Counted from the first letter of the stretch, positions 1-14,900 are shown. The stretch: 64,000 nt of DNA from Toxoplasma gondii ME49 (GCF_000006565.2 NC_031478.1:2091874-2155873), one strand, 5' to 3'. Notes: a model not told the origin generated them from the letters alone. Program-made: numbers and translations.

Positions 1-3000
1 TATGGAATAACGGAAAGTGTCTCAGGAAGGAGGAAATGGCGGAGGAGCGTTGTACATGGAATAAAATGTTCAAATGGAGCTCCTGCGATCGGAAGAGCCC
101 TCCCGCTTCCGAGATGGACCTATGTAAAGCCAGTATCGGGCGGCGTTGCGTTTCGCAATCCCTCAAATAATCGCAGCGGCCATGAGGACGCACCTTTGCC
201 GGCACATGGACATAGGGTCAGGCGCTCTCCAACGAGCAGCCGCCGTAACATCAATGTTGGAGACAGCAACTGCATTATCGATGAATCGAGGCGCTCCACT
301 ATCAGTGAGCTGACAGATGGCACCATTGCAGCTAGCCTTGCGGGGGTTGGTGCAAGCCCACTCTTGTGCGCCTCTGCGAGCCTGGAGGTCGGCTGCTGCT
401 TCCTGAGACGCCTGGAACAGGCCGCATGGGACGACCATGAACACGGACAAGGTCTGTCACAATGGGGCTCCACACTAGGTGGCTGGGGAAGCCGAAATGG
501 GGGGCGACACCAGCACAGATATCCATCCCAAGGGCGAACGACCCGTTCGGCGTGTTCTAATGCGGCCACATCTGAGAGAAACGAGGAAATGGATGGCATG
601 GCTTCAACCGTCTGCGGTTTTCACGGCCCCGGTCTCCTTGCCTTTCGTGCGTGTCGGGGTAGGGAAAACAGTAAAGCTCATACGACGTCTGATAGCTGGG
701 AAGGGCAGAGGAGCGAGTCTTCTTGTCATGCCACAAATTCCTCTAGACAAGGCAGGGAGCAACTGTTGTTGCCTGGAATGTGCTGGCCTCCGGGTTGTGG
801 GGTCCAAAGCGCCGAATCTGCATTTGACACGGTGCAATGGTGTCGCCGTCGCCTAGCCGCCACAACTGCCATGAACCAATTCATTCTCAGCGCAGGTGTT
901 CTAGATATCCGGGTGCTACTAGATTCTGGTTCTCTGCTCTCGTATTTTTCAGTGTTACACAGACGTGACACAAAACAAGAGGGAACTATCTCGACAGAGC
1001 AAGCCGATGGTGGAAGCTCGTGCCTGGATCCGCATTGCTCCGCCTTTTTACCTTCTACCATTTCTCCACCACACGCGGCTCTACCGTTGAGAGTCGGCTG
1101 TTACGACATGGTCTTGCAGCAGTCCGGAACGTGTACTCCGGACACACATCTGCTTTGTCTAACGATGTTCCCGGCGTTGTTTCACAACCTCGTTTCTTCC
1201 TCTCTCCCTCGCTCAACTCTTCGCGGAGCTCCGAGGGCCTCGTTTGTGTCTGGCTCCAGGCTGACTCGAGCTGGGACATCCCTGTCCTTGTACGGAGCAT
1301 CGGACACCTGGTCGGAGAATGAGCACGCCGACAACAGCAATGGTGACGCGAAGGAGGATGAGATTTTGCCTTGTCTGTCGACTGCGACTCCGCTGCCAGC
1401 CGAAGAAGATCGCTCTGCGGCTTCCTTTCCCAGAGCAGCCACATCGTTCCCCTGTTACGTGTCATCGGCCACTTCGCTGTCTACTGCCCTTTTGTCAGCG
1501 TCCTCTTTGCTGACAGCTCGGTCGGTGTTGCTCCAGTGCGTGCCTCGGTTTGTCTTCATTAATTCTCTAAATGTGGACTTGGAGATTCGGCAGGCTAATG
1601 TGAGCGTGCCTTTTGCCATGCTTTCTTACTTCCCTCCTGGATCTCACAGTTACGGGTTTCACGACCGCGGCAGCAAGGATTCCCCTTCAGCATTCGCTTT
1701 GAATCGAAGACGCGATTCCGCGATGTGGCCCGATAGGGGGGTTGGTGGGTCTTTCGGTATTCCAGGTGACGACGATGAAGTTGAACAAGAGATGTCCTTA
1801 TTCAACACCGTATTCATGACTCCCTCGTCCCCCATTCTCTTTTTGCCAAAGGGTGCTGCAGCAGTGTTTCATTTTCCGGATCCAACAATGCCGTACGCCG
1901 TCAATATTAGACTAGCGTCTCACACGTACTCCTCACCCCAAACGACCAGATTCCGTCGACCGCAGACACATAACCTGCACGTGCATCAGCCGGATATCTA
2001 CCGCATGCTCAATGCTGGAGACCACTCCATACCATCTGATTCTCCTTTGCTGCTGCCTCATCCTTCATTTGAAGGAATGCGTCTTCTTGACGTTCTCCGC
2101 GAAGAAAACATCCTCTTCATGCAAGATCGTTATTGCCGAGATGGCGCGGCCGCTGCGCTGGCAGCCGCCAGTGATGGAGAGCATTTATCAAATTCCCGCG
2201 GCAGTGCGAATGGTAGTGTCGCATCCTGGAAGGATCAACAGATGCCTTTGAGGAACACTCAGGCCGACGACAGTTATCATAGCCGGGAACCAGCTGAAGA
2301 TGTAGGCGATATGCTTGGTGGCATAAGTGTGCACTCGCATCGTGGCCGAATCATGCCACCTTGGAAAGGAGATGAATCTATGCCAGATGCCACCAAGCAT
2401 ACTCAGTTCCACGAAGGACGAGGAAGCCAGGGCTGGAGTCGAAGCAGAGTCGACGCTTCTTTCCCATCAGGGCATCTTGTCAGTGTTGATGATCGTTGCG
2501 GCCTGGAAAGTTACCCTTACTGGCACCCACTTTCGACGGCTGAGGGGAGGCTTGCTCTATATCCCGTGCCAGAGACGGATGGCCTTGAAAGTGTCCGAAC
2601 AAAGCCTCAGCCGCACATTCCGCTTCTGTATGATGAGTCGGAAGGAGATCTGAGAGATTTCAGGCGACCTGTGGGAGCTGTTCGAGCAGAATGGGAGGAA
2701 GCCTGGGGACACGAGCCACATGACGTGCCGCGACGGCGAACAACTTTGGGAAGAAGCGCGAGAGATTCACAATCTCTTTCTGTTGATGCTACGCAATTGC
2801 GACGTTCTCAGTCCGCGTCACTTGCGCTGGAGTGGAGCTCCCGTGTTGCTGGTCGCCAAGTGCCTCAGCAACAGACAGGTATTCCGCTCCAAGGCTACAA
2901 TAGCAAGGGGGTGGGCAGTGGCGGTTCTCTGTTAAATGCTTCTTCAGGCCATACGAGCACAATCGATGTGGACGCTACCAACGCGCAACGTGGACAGGCC

Positions 3001-6000
3001 TTCCAGACACGGGACCCTGTGACCTCGACGCTATTTGGTCGGAATGTCTCTTACGGACGGGACGGCACATTCTCTCCGGTAGGATATCGTGCCCAGACGT
3101 CGTGGACAAACCTAGATCGAATCGGTGGGTTGCATGCGCTTCGCCGCCATTGGCGAGAACGAGGAAGAACCGCAGTCTCCGCTCGCCCTGATTCTAAGCA
3201 TCATTTCGGGACAACATTTCAAGTCATCGGGGATCACGGGGACGCCAGACGCGTGCGAAATACCTTACGGTGCCCAATCAAATTGGCGGATACTGTTAGG
3301 CGCCGCAAGTGGCCCTCAGCCAAACTTCGAATGTCTAGACTGTGGAACATTACTTCAGATACTCGATCAGGCGACCTTTGGGATACAGTGACTCAATGCG
3401 CCGGCCCACAAGAAGGTTTTCCGGGGGTTGCTTCTTCACACTTGCGCCTCGGCACTGGGTCAATGCGCAACCTGTGGCAGTCCGTTCGGTCTCCGCCGCC
3501 TTTAGCTCACTCATCTCCTCTTGATCGCGACTTCCTCGGAGCGGTAGCATCGCCGGCAGGTGCTGCCACTCGGGTCGAGCCGAGTAGGCGTCCGCCTCAG
3601 GCCTCTAGTGTGACTGTAGGTTCATCGAATCGTACAGGATCTCTCACCAGTGAACCACAACGCCTCAAGCGCACCCTTTCTAAACTAGAAGGCACACACA
3701 AACAACCACAAGGCCGGGAAGAAAGCCCTTTGGGTCGCGCGTTTTCAGGTGGTCGGTTTGCACCTGATCGCAGTAACGTCGTACCGCCGAGGCTCTCGTC
3801 ATGCGGCTCCTCCGTCGTACTTCCCCGTCATCCGCTGAGACGTTCCCGTTCCTACCTTTCATCAACTTCACAGACTTCAGAGGAGTGCGCGTCATCGTCA
3901 GGAAACCGTGTCTGCGCAAGCACTTTTTCTCGTAGTGGCAACGGAGCGCCCCATCGTTTCCAAACAACTGGTCACTGGTCAAAGGGATTCTCTGACGAGC
4001 GTCTTCCCGGAGTGCCGCTCCTTCCCTCGTTGTCGCCTGAGCACATTTGCCCCCCGCTGCCGTACTTTCTCTGGACAGACTGCCTCTATGTTTCTTGCCC
4101 GGCCCCGGAAACGTCGGCGTACCGCCGCATTGATCCTGTCGTGGCAGCAGACATAGGTAACGAAAAGATTTCGCCACGTCGTTTGGACGTCTCCTCCAGC
4201 TATTCGTCATATGGAAGCAACTCCGCTGTATCTGGGATATTGAATCCTCTCCTAACGACTTGCAGGGGTCCTGACATCGCATCCAGGAAGGCGGCCTCCG
4301 CAGAGGTAGGAGGTAAGGATGCAGTTTCACACGCGGTGTCAGCAGACCCCGAATGCTCGGCGGAAGCAGCTCTGGCTGCAGCAACGCGCAGCAGCAGTCA
4401 GAGCTTTCCAGTCCTCGACTGCCTTGGTAACCTGTTTGCCGCGGTCGAGGCGACTATCGGAAACAGCGACGATGGTAAAGGTGGCATTTGCTGCGTGACA
4501 TTTTCTGCGGCCCGAACGGCACCAGTGCATGTGGAGAACCACCTTGAATCATCCTACATTCTCGTGGCCACTAGCTCTCCAGCCTGTTTCACAACCGCTG
4601 CGTGCGCCACATTTGCTCCTGGAGCCTCGGAATGGAGGGCCACGAAACGGAACCGGGTGACTACGACCGCGGGAGAGTCGTCGGACAGTGGGAACGCTGG
4701 ATTTCGGAAGCGTCACCCCCACATTGATTCGGATTGGTCTGACGGAAACTGTGGGCCTCCGCCCGTGTGCATTGCGCCTCGACAGAGCAAGCCCTTCTGG
4801 CTGCAGCGAGCTCTGCCTCTCTGCCCTGCCTGCGAGGCGGCGGACATCGCTGCAACAAGTGCGTCAAGGAGTGCAGCCGCGGCTGCGGCGGCAGCAGCGT
4901 CCGCCGCTATCGAAGCAGATCGCCTCGTCCAGGTCCGTGCTGCGAGATCGGCGACAGTGAAGAGGCTCGACACGGAGCGCATCAAACTAAAGGGTGGTCG
5001 TCGTTGTGTGGCACGCCATAATAATAAACGACCAGCAGGATTCAGGTTTCCAGGTGATCTGGATGAGAAGCAGAAAGGACGTCGAGTCGCTTCGCGCGAC
5101 AATGTATGGAGTAGTAGACGGACAAGCGTGGCACGCCCGAGTGGATCACTTCGAAGACCCGCAAGTACTTCCGATAATGGATGTAGGAGGGCCATCCCAC
5201 GAGGCGCGCACCTTCACGATGGCTCTACGGATGATGATCCCGAGGAGTGGTATCACAGTAGCGTAGCCATGACGGATTCCGGTATCTCGTGTAGCACGCC
5301 TGTGGTAAGCGAGGACTGGCACGGGGATATGCGCGAGTTAAGCGTCGACTCTGTTTCCTCGTTATCCTCTGAAAGTTGCAGGCGAAACACGGTGAATGTC
5401 CATCGTGGCTGCACGTCATCCTCGTTCGAAAGTGACACCCTTTCAGACCGTTTTCTACAGAAGCGGGGACGATTCGGAGGAGATGACATTTCGCTGGAAA
5501 ACGGCTCCGTCAGCGATTTCCTGTGGCCTCCCCCGGCACTTCGTCAAATTCAGAAACAGTTAGAGACAGCTTTTGGGGAAGGGATAAAGAAATGTCAGCA
5601 AACTGCCGCTGCAACAGCCGGAATCCTCAAGCAGTCGCTGCAGTGGCCAGAGTTGACAGACACCGAGGATCACATCCGCCGGCTGCAGGCCCTCCCAGCC
5701 ACGCGAAGTTGGGGTCGACAAGGTGTGCTACGCTGGTTTGAAAAGCTCGAGGCAGCGGAACGGCAACCAGGTCAGCCTATTGAGCATGTCGCGAATTGTC
5801 CTCGACGCCGGTTTTCAACGAATATGGCGGCAACTAGTGGTCAGCCCGACCTTGCCGGTAGCGTGAGGACTCCATTAGATCGAACCGCAGAAGGGAGGTC
5901 ATGGGGCACTAGCCCCTTTAGGGGCGCCGAAGAGTCTGGAGGGACGGCATGTGAAGCTGCCGCAGGCACAGCGGAAAAATATGACGGAACCTTGAATATG

Positions 6001-9000
6001 AACTGCCTACGAGAGAAGTTGTACATTCAGATTGTCGGCGAGGACGTGGCATGGGTTGAGGTGGATGTTTACAAAAAGAAGACAACAAAACTTGTGCTGC
6101 AAAACCCTCGTCGAACATTCTACTTCTACTCCCGCACTGAGGGTCGCACTTCCATTCTCAGTGTTTCCCATGTCCCTCCACCAGAGTCCCTGTCAGTTTT
6201 GAATACGCCGGAGAGGGGAGGAGCACGGACGAGTCAGGAGAAGGCCTCTCTTGACCCGTCTGAAGGTCTGTCAAGAAGTGAGACAAGTAGTGAGGAATCA
6301 CTCGTTACTGCGCACGGCAAAGGTGCAGCCCAGAAGGACAATATCCCGAACCAGCGCACCACAGGTGCAAACAGAGACGATCCTGCGCAGTGGTCTGGGA
6401 TGGAGGGTATGGCTGAACCGGTCATACCCGAGATTGACGGTGCAGGGAAGCGGATGCACCAAAAAGAAATGAAGGGTAAGTTCAGACATGGCTGGACACG
6501 ACACAGCCAGTCGCACGTAGCCGTTTGTACGCAGGATATTGGCAGTAAGACCGGTTTGGCTAGTAGCATTGTTTTCCGACAGCTTATAATCTTCTGCAGT
6601 CAAGAGTTTCTGTGAATGCTTTCGGTACCTGCTCCCTGCTGTGCTGATGTTCTTCTGCAGTGGCCCTTCAGTTGCCGTGCCTCTCGTTCTCCTTTATTTT
6701 CGGTTCACCGCCCTCAGCCGTTGATCGAGCGATGGGTGTGTACCGGAATCCACGGGAGGCATCGTCGCAGGCGTTAAGCTGTCCTTCACAATTTCAGCTG
6801 GATGTGCGGTCCCTCAAGTTCAGCATCACCAGCAGGTACCTGGTCCCGTACAATTTCGCTCGTATAAATGGGTCCGGGGGAAGCGGTGGACACGCTCTTC
6901 TCGCGCGTCACTTGTGCAGCTTCTCTATTCAGCAATTTCACCTTTTCGACTTCTCTCCAGAAGCTACTAACTTCCCAGTCGTTCTTGCCCCTGCCTCGCG
7001 TGCGTACTACTCGGAAGGCACCGCCGCTGCCACTTTCCCCGGGGCAGCAGAGTGCGAGAGCATCGGCAGGCAGAAATCCGCGTCTTTTTCCGGAGCAGAT
7101 AGGACCGGCATTCTGCCAGTTTCGAGGCGATGTGTTCGCAGAAACAACAGAGATGGACTCGTTGATGACGCGGGTCCCGCTCGGATACAGGACAAGGCAT
7201 CTGCGGCAGCAGAACTGCACACGGACCCAGCTACTCTGCGCATTGACGTTTTGGCTTCTTCCAAGCGACAACAGGGGTATCCTGGAATGTACCCCTTCAT
7301 GGTGTACGTTCAGCAGAGCATCTGTGACCTCCGCGTTTCCTGCGCTCCTCTTGTGATCAAAATTGATATAGGTCGGATCCTTTCAGCTCTGCGCGACTTT
7401 CTCGAAATAGCCCGGGGCACCGCATCACCCCTTCTCCTTCAATTACAGTCTCGCCCGTTCCGCCTACCCGCCGGTTTGCAGGACAACTTGAATATCTCGA
7501 CACGAGCGGGGATAGTAGGCACGCTCCTGCCCGAGGTGGCGGGAAACATTGATCGTGTCTCATCAGAGTGGTTCTTTCCTCCAGGTGTTATGTTTCAAGA
7601 AGGCCGCCGGCGTTCGCCAACGTCCTCCCTGTCTGCACACCGTTGCTTAGTGACATCGTCCTGGTCCGGTACCGCAGACGGAGAGTCGACAGCATGCTGC
7701 GCCTTAGCGCCAGCTGCTCTTGGGCGACAGAATCGGACGCAGGACGGTTTCTGTCTTTCCTCTTTGGAGAGATCAAGCAGCCCTTCAGCAGGGCCTGCGC
7801 ATACTGCCTCACCATCAGCTGTGGCTAGCTTTCCGTCCTTCTTCTTCACTTGTTTCCCGTCTGCGTCTGTGCCGGCGTTCGGTCCATCATTTACGCCTCC
7901 AGCCCCGCCAGCGACTGAGATCACAGAACTCGCCGTTGATTCACTCTACATTGACCCCGTTATTTTGAGCATATCCTTTTTCTTTGACGATCTTCTGAAA
8001 GGGGCAAGGGAATCGCGGTCCGCGCAAGTCATGGTCGAACAACGACGGACAGGCATTTGTCACACTGATCTTAGCCCTCAAAAGAATCCTGGTGAAAAGA
8101 CGAACGAATCAACTCCTGGGCAAATGGCATTGATGGGAGGAACGTTTTGGCTAAGAGAAGCAGAAGATCCTGCCAAGACGGAACGTCGCATGCTACACCA
8201 GAAACTGCCTCACGAGCATTCAGTAGCGGACCGTCTGTTGTCTGTTTTCTTGCGGTCGCTGAATGTTGACAACGCCGTCGTCAACATCCGAGACTTCTCA
8301 TTCGAGTACGCTGGTCTGCCGCTTTCTCTGGTTTTGTTTTTTCTTACCCAACACTTTCGAAAACAGCTCACGACGGCTGCGACCACCACTGCGCTTTCAA
8401 CTGGCGGCCTTTTGAATGTGGGAGCTTGGCAGGACCGCATGAAGGCCTTTGATGCATTCATTGCTACAGTGTTTTCTCCCAGTGCCGACAGTCTCGAAGC
8501 GTCTTCTGTAATCAATGCGACATCCCTTCCGGCACAGAGAGGATACTGTACCGGGAGGCCAGCAGACGCCCGACATGAAACCATACTCAGTATCCGTCGG
8601 CGAAGAGGAGAAAACTCCCACTTCGTGCCGCCCATGAGGGTCGATCCAAATGCTCTCGCCTCAGCAATCCGAGCAGACCCTGATCTGATCAGAAGTAACG
8701 TGCTCATGAGAGCAGAAGCTCTCGGCGCCGCAGCGTCAGTAATCCTTGAAGGTAACCCCAGTTTCATTTCATTTTCGGAACTAGCAAAGGGTTACCCGCG
8801 TAAAAAATCGGTTGATTTCTGGCCTCTTACAAAATTCTATTGTGCCACAAAAACACCTGCTGGTTACGCAACCCACCATAGGCACGGTAGACGCATTTAA
8901 AGCGTTCAACCTGACCGGTATAGAAATGCGATGCTCTGTCGGTAGTAGCCTTGGTTTGTGCTGCATTGTACAACTGCCGTACCCGTGGCATCTCATCATA

Positions 9001-11909
9001 AGTCGTTCAGTAAAGCCAGTCGCAACTTCTCTGTTGTTGCGGATGTGTCGTTGGAGCAATCGCCATCGCCTTGCAAGAGCGGGCACGTTTTTCTAGAGAG
9101 GCGCATCTCCTGTCAGGCTACTCTTGGTACAGCCTATGGTTGTGGCAACCACCAGGCTTTGACAGTTTTCAATCGCCGCCTGTTGTTTCAACAACTGCAG
9201 AGTGTTACGTCTCTGTGCGTTTTTTGTTCAGGTCTCGCGGATGCCGTTTCGCGTGTGTTCGGCCTCTACGGCGCCGCAGTGCTGTCTGCGTTCATGGATA
9301 TGTCCCACTCCAATATGGAATCTCGTGGTGGGCATGGCAGTATTGCCTCATCGGCCACCAGGACCCTCCAGCTGATGGTGCCGGCTCCGCAAACAGCCGG
9401 GTTGGCTGATGAAGTGCGGGAAGTTCAGCGACTGCCTCCGGCACTGTTGTTTGAAGGTCTAATACGAGGATGGACACGGCTTGTGCAAGATTGCGGAGAC
9501 GCACTCCAAGGTGAGGAGTAACTGACCGCTGGGGCAGCTTCAGACGCGTTCGCTTTGCAGTGCTAGAATGTCCATCTAATCTCCGACGCTGCAGCGCAGA
9601 CGTTGCGTCCAGACTCGAAGCATTTGGAGCCACCTGCTCCGCGGCAGCAGAACGCATGTTTAGCGCCCGCCACGTTTGGTGTGTCCCGGCGGTGCTGGAA
9701 CCTATTCCCGGTTCCTTATGCTCCTGGATCACCGCCAGGCGCCCCTGTGCCCAGCAGCTGTATCAGCCTCACTGCGGCATGATCTTCCATTCCTGTTAGC
9801 CATGGGGAATGTGCTTCGCTGCCAGCCGAAGCTCACTTGGACCGTGAACCTTGTCTCCAGTTCCGCTGCCATCCAGCAGTTCCGTTTATGCAGTGACACC
9901 TCGCATTCTCTGTACGAGACCGCTGCAGACGTTTCACGGATTCTCAATAAGTTGTTTATGAACTGGTGTCTGCAGATTTCGTGAGGTACCCTTTGGTGTC
10001 GGCGTCGACCCACGGCGTGGGACGTCTTCCCGGCGCCGTTCTGTCAGGGTGTCTGTCACTGATGCTGAAGCCGCTCATAGGCGTCTGCGAGTTTATAGCA
10101 CTGTCGGCGTCCGGATTGCAAAACGAGCTCCGGCAGCGCCGCCCTCAGCTGAGTAGTTCGCAGCAGCTCCTCCTGCAACAGCTGCTTCTGCTGATGCGTG
10201 GGAGTCCGGTCGGAGGTGGGGCAGCGCCTGCGCCCTTCCTGGGCTCTGCCACTATCGCTCCTCACTTTATATTAAGCACGAACTCTGCGCAGCTGCCCAT
10301 GCTTTCCCGGTCGCCAACGGCCCCTCTGTCTGCTTCCTCGGCTGCGTCAGCGGCGCTTGCTTTCGCCTCGTCGTCTTCGTACACAAACCTTCTACCTCTG
10401 CCGCGCATGCTGTACGGTCCGGAACGCGTTTTGCAGCCCTACGACTCACGCGACTCCTTCATCCAGTTGATGCTGATGCAGCTCCCGGCGCTGCGAGGAC
10501 TTGCATACACAACTCATGCACGGGATCGACGACCCCCTGCCGCGGCTGCCGAAGTCGCTCACGCCATGGGCATCGCATTTAAGCGGCACCCAGAGATTGG
10601 ACCAGCGCTCTGGAAGGCTCCGCCGTCGGAGGCGTACCCGGAGATGCCCTCTGGTCTTCTCGTGGAGGCGAGACACGGCAGCCACGAGCGTGGCGGTCGG
10701 CGACGAAGTGGGTACTGTTCTGCTGGCGTCTTCATTCTTGTTATCGCAGGAGACACGTGTTTCGTGGTAATAGGGTGGCCTCTCGTCGTTCTATTGCGTT
10801 TCAAAGTCAAACATATCTCAAGTGTACACTGCGTGCAAGTTCCCGCGCGGTCAGTCCGGCCGCCTCCTGGAGAGAATGCTTCGTCTCGTGGCAAACAGAG
10901 GTCTCGTAGGGACTGGCGCCGAGACAGCGGGGGTGGTGACCCTCTCGCCACCACTCCAGCGCGGCGAGAGCCGGATCAGGCAGATGAGAAGGCGAACACC
11001 GCTACGGCCACTCCAGACAAGAACAGCAAGGATCCAGGCCTCGAATATCAGCTGATGCCCGAGACGTCCTTCCGCCGAAAGCGCGGACCACAGTCCAGCC
11101 ACCGTTGCCGCGTCGTTATCTGCGTGGCTATGGATGACGAGCTCAGTGACCAAGTCAGCCGGTGCAATGCCGCGGTCTCAGCAGCTTCTGCGTCGATCGC
11201 TTCCTCTCATGTCGGTGCTGCCGGAGCCCTGAGTGCCACAAGCAGGGGGATAGGTGGTCCTTTCTTCGGAGCAGGATTTGCAGCTATCGGACGTGTCTGG
11301 CAGAAGTCCGTGGGTTTCTCGCAAGTCTCTCTCGACGACACAGACGGGTCAGAGCAATTCGAACACCCAGCGGCCATGCATCGTCTTTTCTGGGTCGTAG
11401 ATGTTTCGCCTCCTACACAGAGAGAAAATGTGGGTGACTTAGCCTCTTCAAGCAGTCCGCGACCAGCTGGCAACGAATCGCGCCCCGTGAGGAATTCCCA
11501 GTTCCGTAGTGGACTTGCAGAGGGTGCAGCGGCAGACTCTACTTCCCTGCCAGTTGACGAATCTGATCAAGAGAACGATCATGCGACCGGCTCTCCGCTA
11601 GTGCCAGGCAGAGCCAGCCCTTCCGGGGATGGTGAAAGGCGGCGCAGTATCGCAGCCTCAACAGTGTCCAACAAGGTAGGCCCGCAAACGAGTGGCAGGA
11701 CGGCCACGAGTCCGAGAGTTGGCCAAGATGGAGGTGGCACAAGAGACGGCAGAAGCTTGCGATGGATGGTTCTCCAAGTAAGCGACAACTTTGAAGGGGC
11801 TCGATCAGTACGCGGTGACTTATTGATAGCTGGTCACGCAGAGAGGCTAGCGGTTTTCTCTTGTTTACGCCTTACACCGAGAGACTGTGTGGAAGCAGGG
11901 TCGGCGTGA
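1..11909 (+). CDS. VPS13: VPS13-family bridge-like lipid transfer protein, C-terminal part (5' end outside window)
   Basis: The frame is open from base 1, so the gene starts left of the window. Exons are 1-6475, 6661-8751, 9232-9510 and 9976-11909. All three introns (185, 480 and 465 bp) are phase 1 with GTAAGT, GTAACC and GTGAGG donors, and the join gives 3,592 codons plus stop. Family evidence: a strand near 1543-1593 (FVFINSLNVDLEIRQ) resembles the start of the VPS13 adaptor-binding/SHR-BD domain. The segment around 7916-8010 (YIDPVILSISFFFDDLL) matches the VPS13 C-terminal 'Pi..iSf' pattern. Exon 4 opens with a glycine-rich helix region (LMLKPLIGVCEFIALSASG) typical of the VPS13 C-terminus, then strands near 10,720-10,840 that could form the PH-like end. 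VPS13 proteins move phospholipids between membranes at contact sites; which membranes are served here is unknown. Most of exon 1 is Ser/Arg-rich low-complexity sequence. The domain calls are by eye. Confidence 0.82.
4873..4908 (+). repeat. Alanine-run coding repeat in VPS13 exon 1
   Basis: Nine consecutive alanine codons using mixed GCN codons, followed by Ser-Ala-Ala. The mixed codons argue against recent triplet slippage. It lies in the low-complexity insertion of the VPS13-like protein. Confidence 0.8.
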
Positions 11910-14900
11910 ATAGAAAGACAATGGATCAATGGCTGTTGCAGGAATGGTGGGGGGGGGGGGAGGTTCCGGTGTGATGTGGTATAGGAGCAGACGCCTCAAA
12001 GTCTGAGACTTCTTTACTTTCTGCCGCCACAATTGAAGTAAAATGTGCACGCTCAGCGCCCTAGGATAGAGTGCTTCTTTAGCCAAGCAAGAGGTTGTGC
12101 AGCAGACGCCATCGTATGACAGTAACGTTTTACCACACGAGTGATACTGCGGGAACCCTCGCCACATAGTGAAAAACCAAGGCTGTTTCGCATATTTCTG
12201 AGTGTGCCCGCGCGTGAAGCTTCGCTGATGCATTGCGTCTTTCATCGGATCTATAGCATGAGGGCCAAGGCTGCAAAGCTGTCCATATCACCAGTGCTTA
12301 ATCACGTTTGTCTGTTTGATCCGAATCGTTTCTCGTAAGCCGGAGACCGGATTATTTCTTATGACTCTCCATGGTTTTACCGTCGGCTCTCACAGCGCCG
12401 TGTCGCGCTCTGCATTCTCCCTCTGCAGCTCAACTCCGTCGATGAAGACAAGGCCCAGGAGTTCAAGAGAGAGATCGTTCGGGTGAACGCGTTGTCTTGT
12501 TGAAGCCAACACTGAACGAAGGTTGTGTTGCTGTTAGTCTCGTGTCTAGACGCGTCTAAAGCCTTTGGCAATTCCAATGAAAACGGAAACACGACGCGAG
12601 ATACCTTTATATCCATACAGAACGTCTTGTTTTGCTTTTGTGCACCATCTTACAGTGTAAGACGCGATTACTACTAAGCGGGTTTACTATCTGCGGGAGC
12701 TCGAGAGAGTGAAAAGCTTTCCTGATATGTCTGCCCCCATGTGTCGAACGACAACCATATCACCTTTTTCCTTCTGTTGTTGTAAAGCCTGACGCATGGG
12801 CCATCATTGGGAGCGGTGGTCGTGCTCCCTTGTGACTTGGCCGGTTTTGAGAGGTGAAGGACGGTGACGAGTGCGCTGGTTTCATCGCGATCCCAAGAGA
12901 ATACGAGAAAAATGATGGGTATCACCTTTTAGGCCTCTGTCTCGCTGTTGCTGGGCGATCTAGCCTTTAAAAGATCCCCTTCCTTTTCCTGCGTACGCTC
13001 TAAACATTCTAATGACTATTGCGTCCAGTCGTTTCCTGGTGTGTTCTTGCGCGAGTCACAAACTTCGGAGCTTCTTCAGGTTGTTGTTCATTTCTTCCCC
13101 GGTGTCGCGGCGCTACCGCCGTGACCGGGGCAGGCTCTATCGAACAGGGCACTGAAGGAGGGCATAAGGAAGCAGATGAAATTCGCTGTTGGGTATAATA
13201 TGCACAAAAACAGATGTACAGCTGCATAAGCGCGTGAACTAGAGAACTGAGCCAAGAACAGACACAGCAGCATCCCTTCTTCACCCACGATTTCGGGTTT
13301 CTGCCCAGACGACAGGAACTATCAGATTAGGAATAACGCACTAACTAAGTGTCAGGGAATAGCGGAGAACGCGCTGCTTGCACTCAAGCGCCTGCGTCAC
13401 ACAAAGTGAGGTGTACGTTTCGAAAAAGGGCAACCATGGATATCCGAAACGAAGCGTCGACGCAAACAGCGGGATGCGCGTGTGTACATTGTGGCTCAGC
13501 ATAAAAACGCGACGCTTAGTTCTAGTCTACAAGGTCGACGGTCCCAGCAGAAGTCCGGGCCGGGTCTTATCAAAACCTCCGGCAGGCACTTGTTCGAGCA
13601 GGACGCGTTCGACCTCATCTTCCTGACAACAGCAGAAACACAACACAGATGCGCGAAAACGGTTTACTGGCGAATAGTATAAACGGCTAGAGTAGGCGAA
13701 GACGCAGCGACGTAACCGTGGATCACGCAGGCATTCGCCCGAGGCCTAGAGCCACGAGGATACAACGCGAGATGAGGCTTCAGGACCCTGACCATGTTCA
13801 CTCACATCTGTGGCCTGAAACGGAAAAGCCAGAACTGGAGAAATCGGAGATTCCGCGTCACTGCAGAAAACAAACCGGCAGCTGTGAAACCTTTGGGCAA
13901 GATTCGAAAGCGGGAAAACGGAACACAGCCGGCCCAGACGTCGCTAGCAAGCAATAGCTTGAGGAGAGAGTTGTTTAGAGTTGCCGCGGAGTTACACTCG
14001 AGACGCACAAGAATTGCACCAGAAAGGCGCAGGGGTCTCAGACACAGGCACAACGTCGAGGGTCGACTGTGATAGTCACTCACCAGCATGCGTTCGTGAA
14101 GCCAAGTGTAGCGATCCGAGATGATCTCTCTCTCATTCAGCTTCCGGTAGCGGCAGGATGCGTAAACAGTCTGAAGCGAGAGGCCACACGAAAGCAGCAG
14201 ATTCACGTCTAGACCGCCAGGAGGCGTAAAGAAAGTCAGAAAATGCCACTTCTAGCGACAGGTACGCTGCACTCTGTGTGTCGAAAACACAACGGGACTT
14301 TGAGGTTGCAAGCGCGAGCCATACGGGTATGCCTTGTCTTTTCTCGCGTAAAACAGCTGCCCTCTTGGAGACAAGCAGTCTCTCCCTTGAAGACATTTCC
14401 GGAGGGGTGATAAGTCCACACTCTGTGTCTTCGCCTCACACGGTCCGGCGCCCGTTTCAACAGCTCCAAACGTTCTGTTCTCTTGGCTGTTGGGGAAAGT
14501 CTAGGTTTTTCCTTTTTACAGGTCCCCTGTGGCTTGAGGAAGATGCTGGACAGGGAGCGAAAACCCGTGTGGAAGTGGAGGAATGTCTTCAGCTGATTTC
14601 GAATCGGGAAGAACGCCATGAGGCACAGCCTTGGAGAATCCACTTTTTTTACATTGTGAACAAGACATTCGTTGACTCGCTATTCCTTGCAACCTCCTGC
14701 TCACCTTGATTCCTTGGTACCAGAAAGGAGACGTGAACAGAAAGAGGAAGAAGGGTCCGACGTTGGCCTTCGTCCAGAAATATTCCGAGTCGAAAAACTG
14801 GGAGAAGGAAACTCTGCAGGACCGGGCACAAGGATAAATAAAAAAGCGAATGGGCAAGCACGCTGAAGGGGAGGGAGGAACCGCACGACGATCGGAAGGG

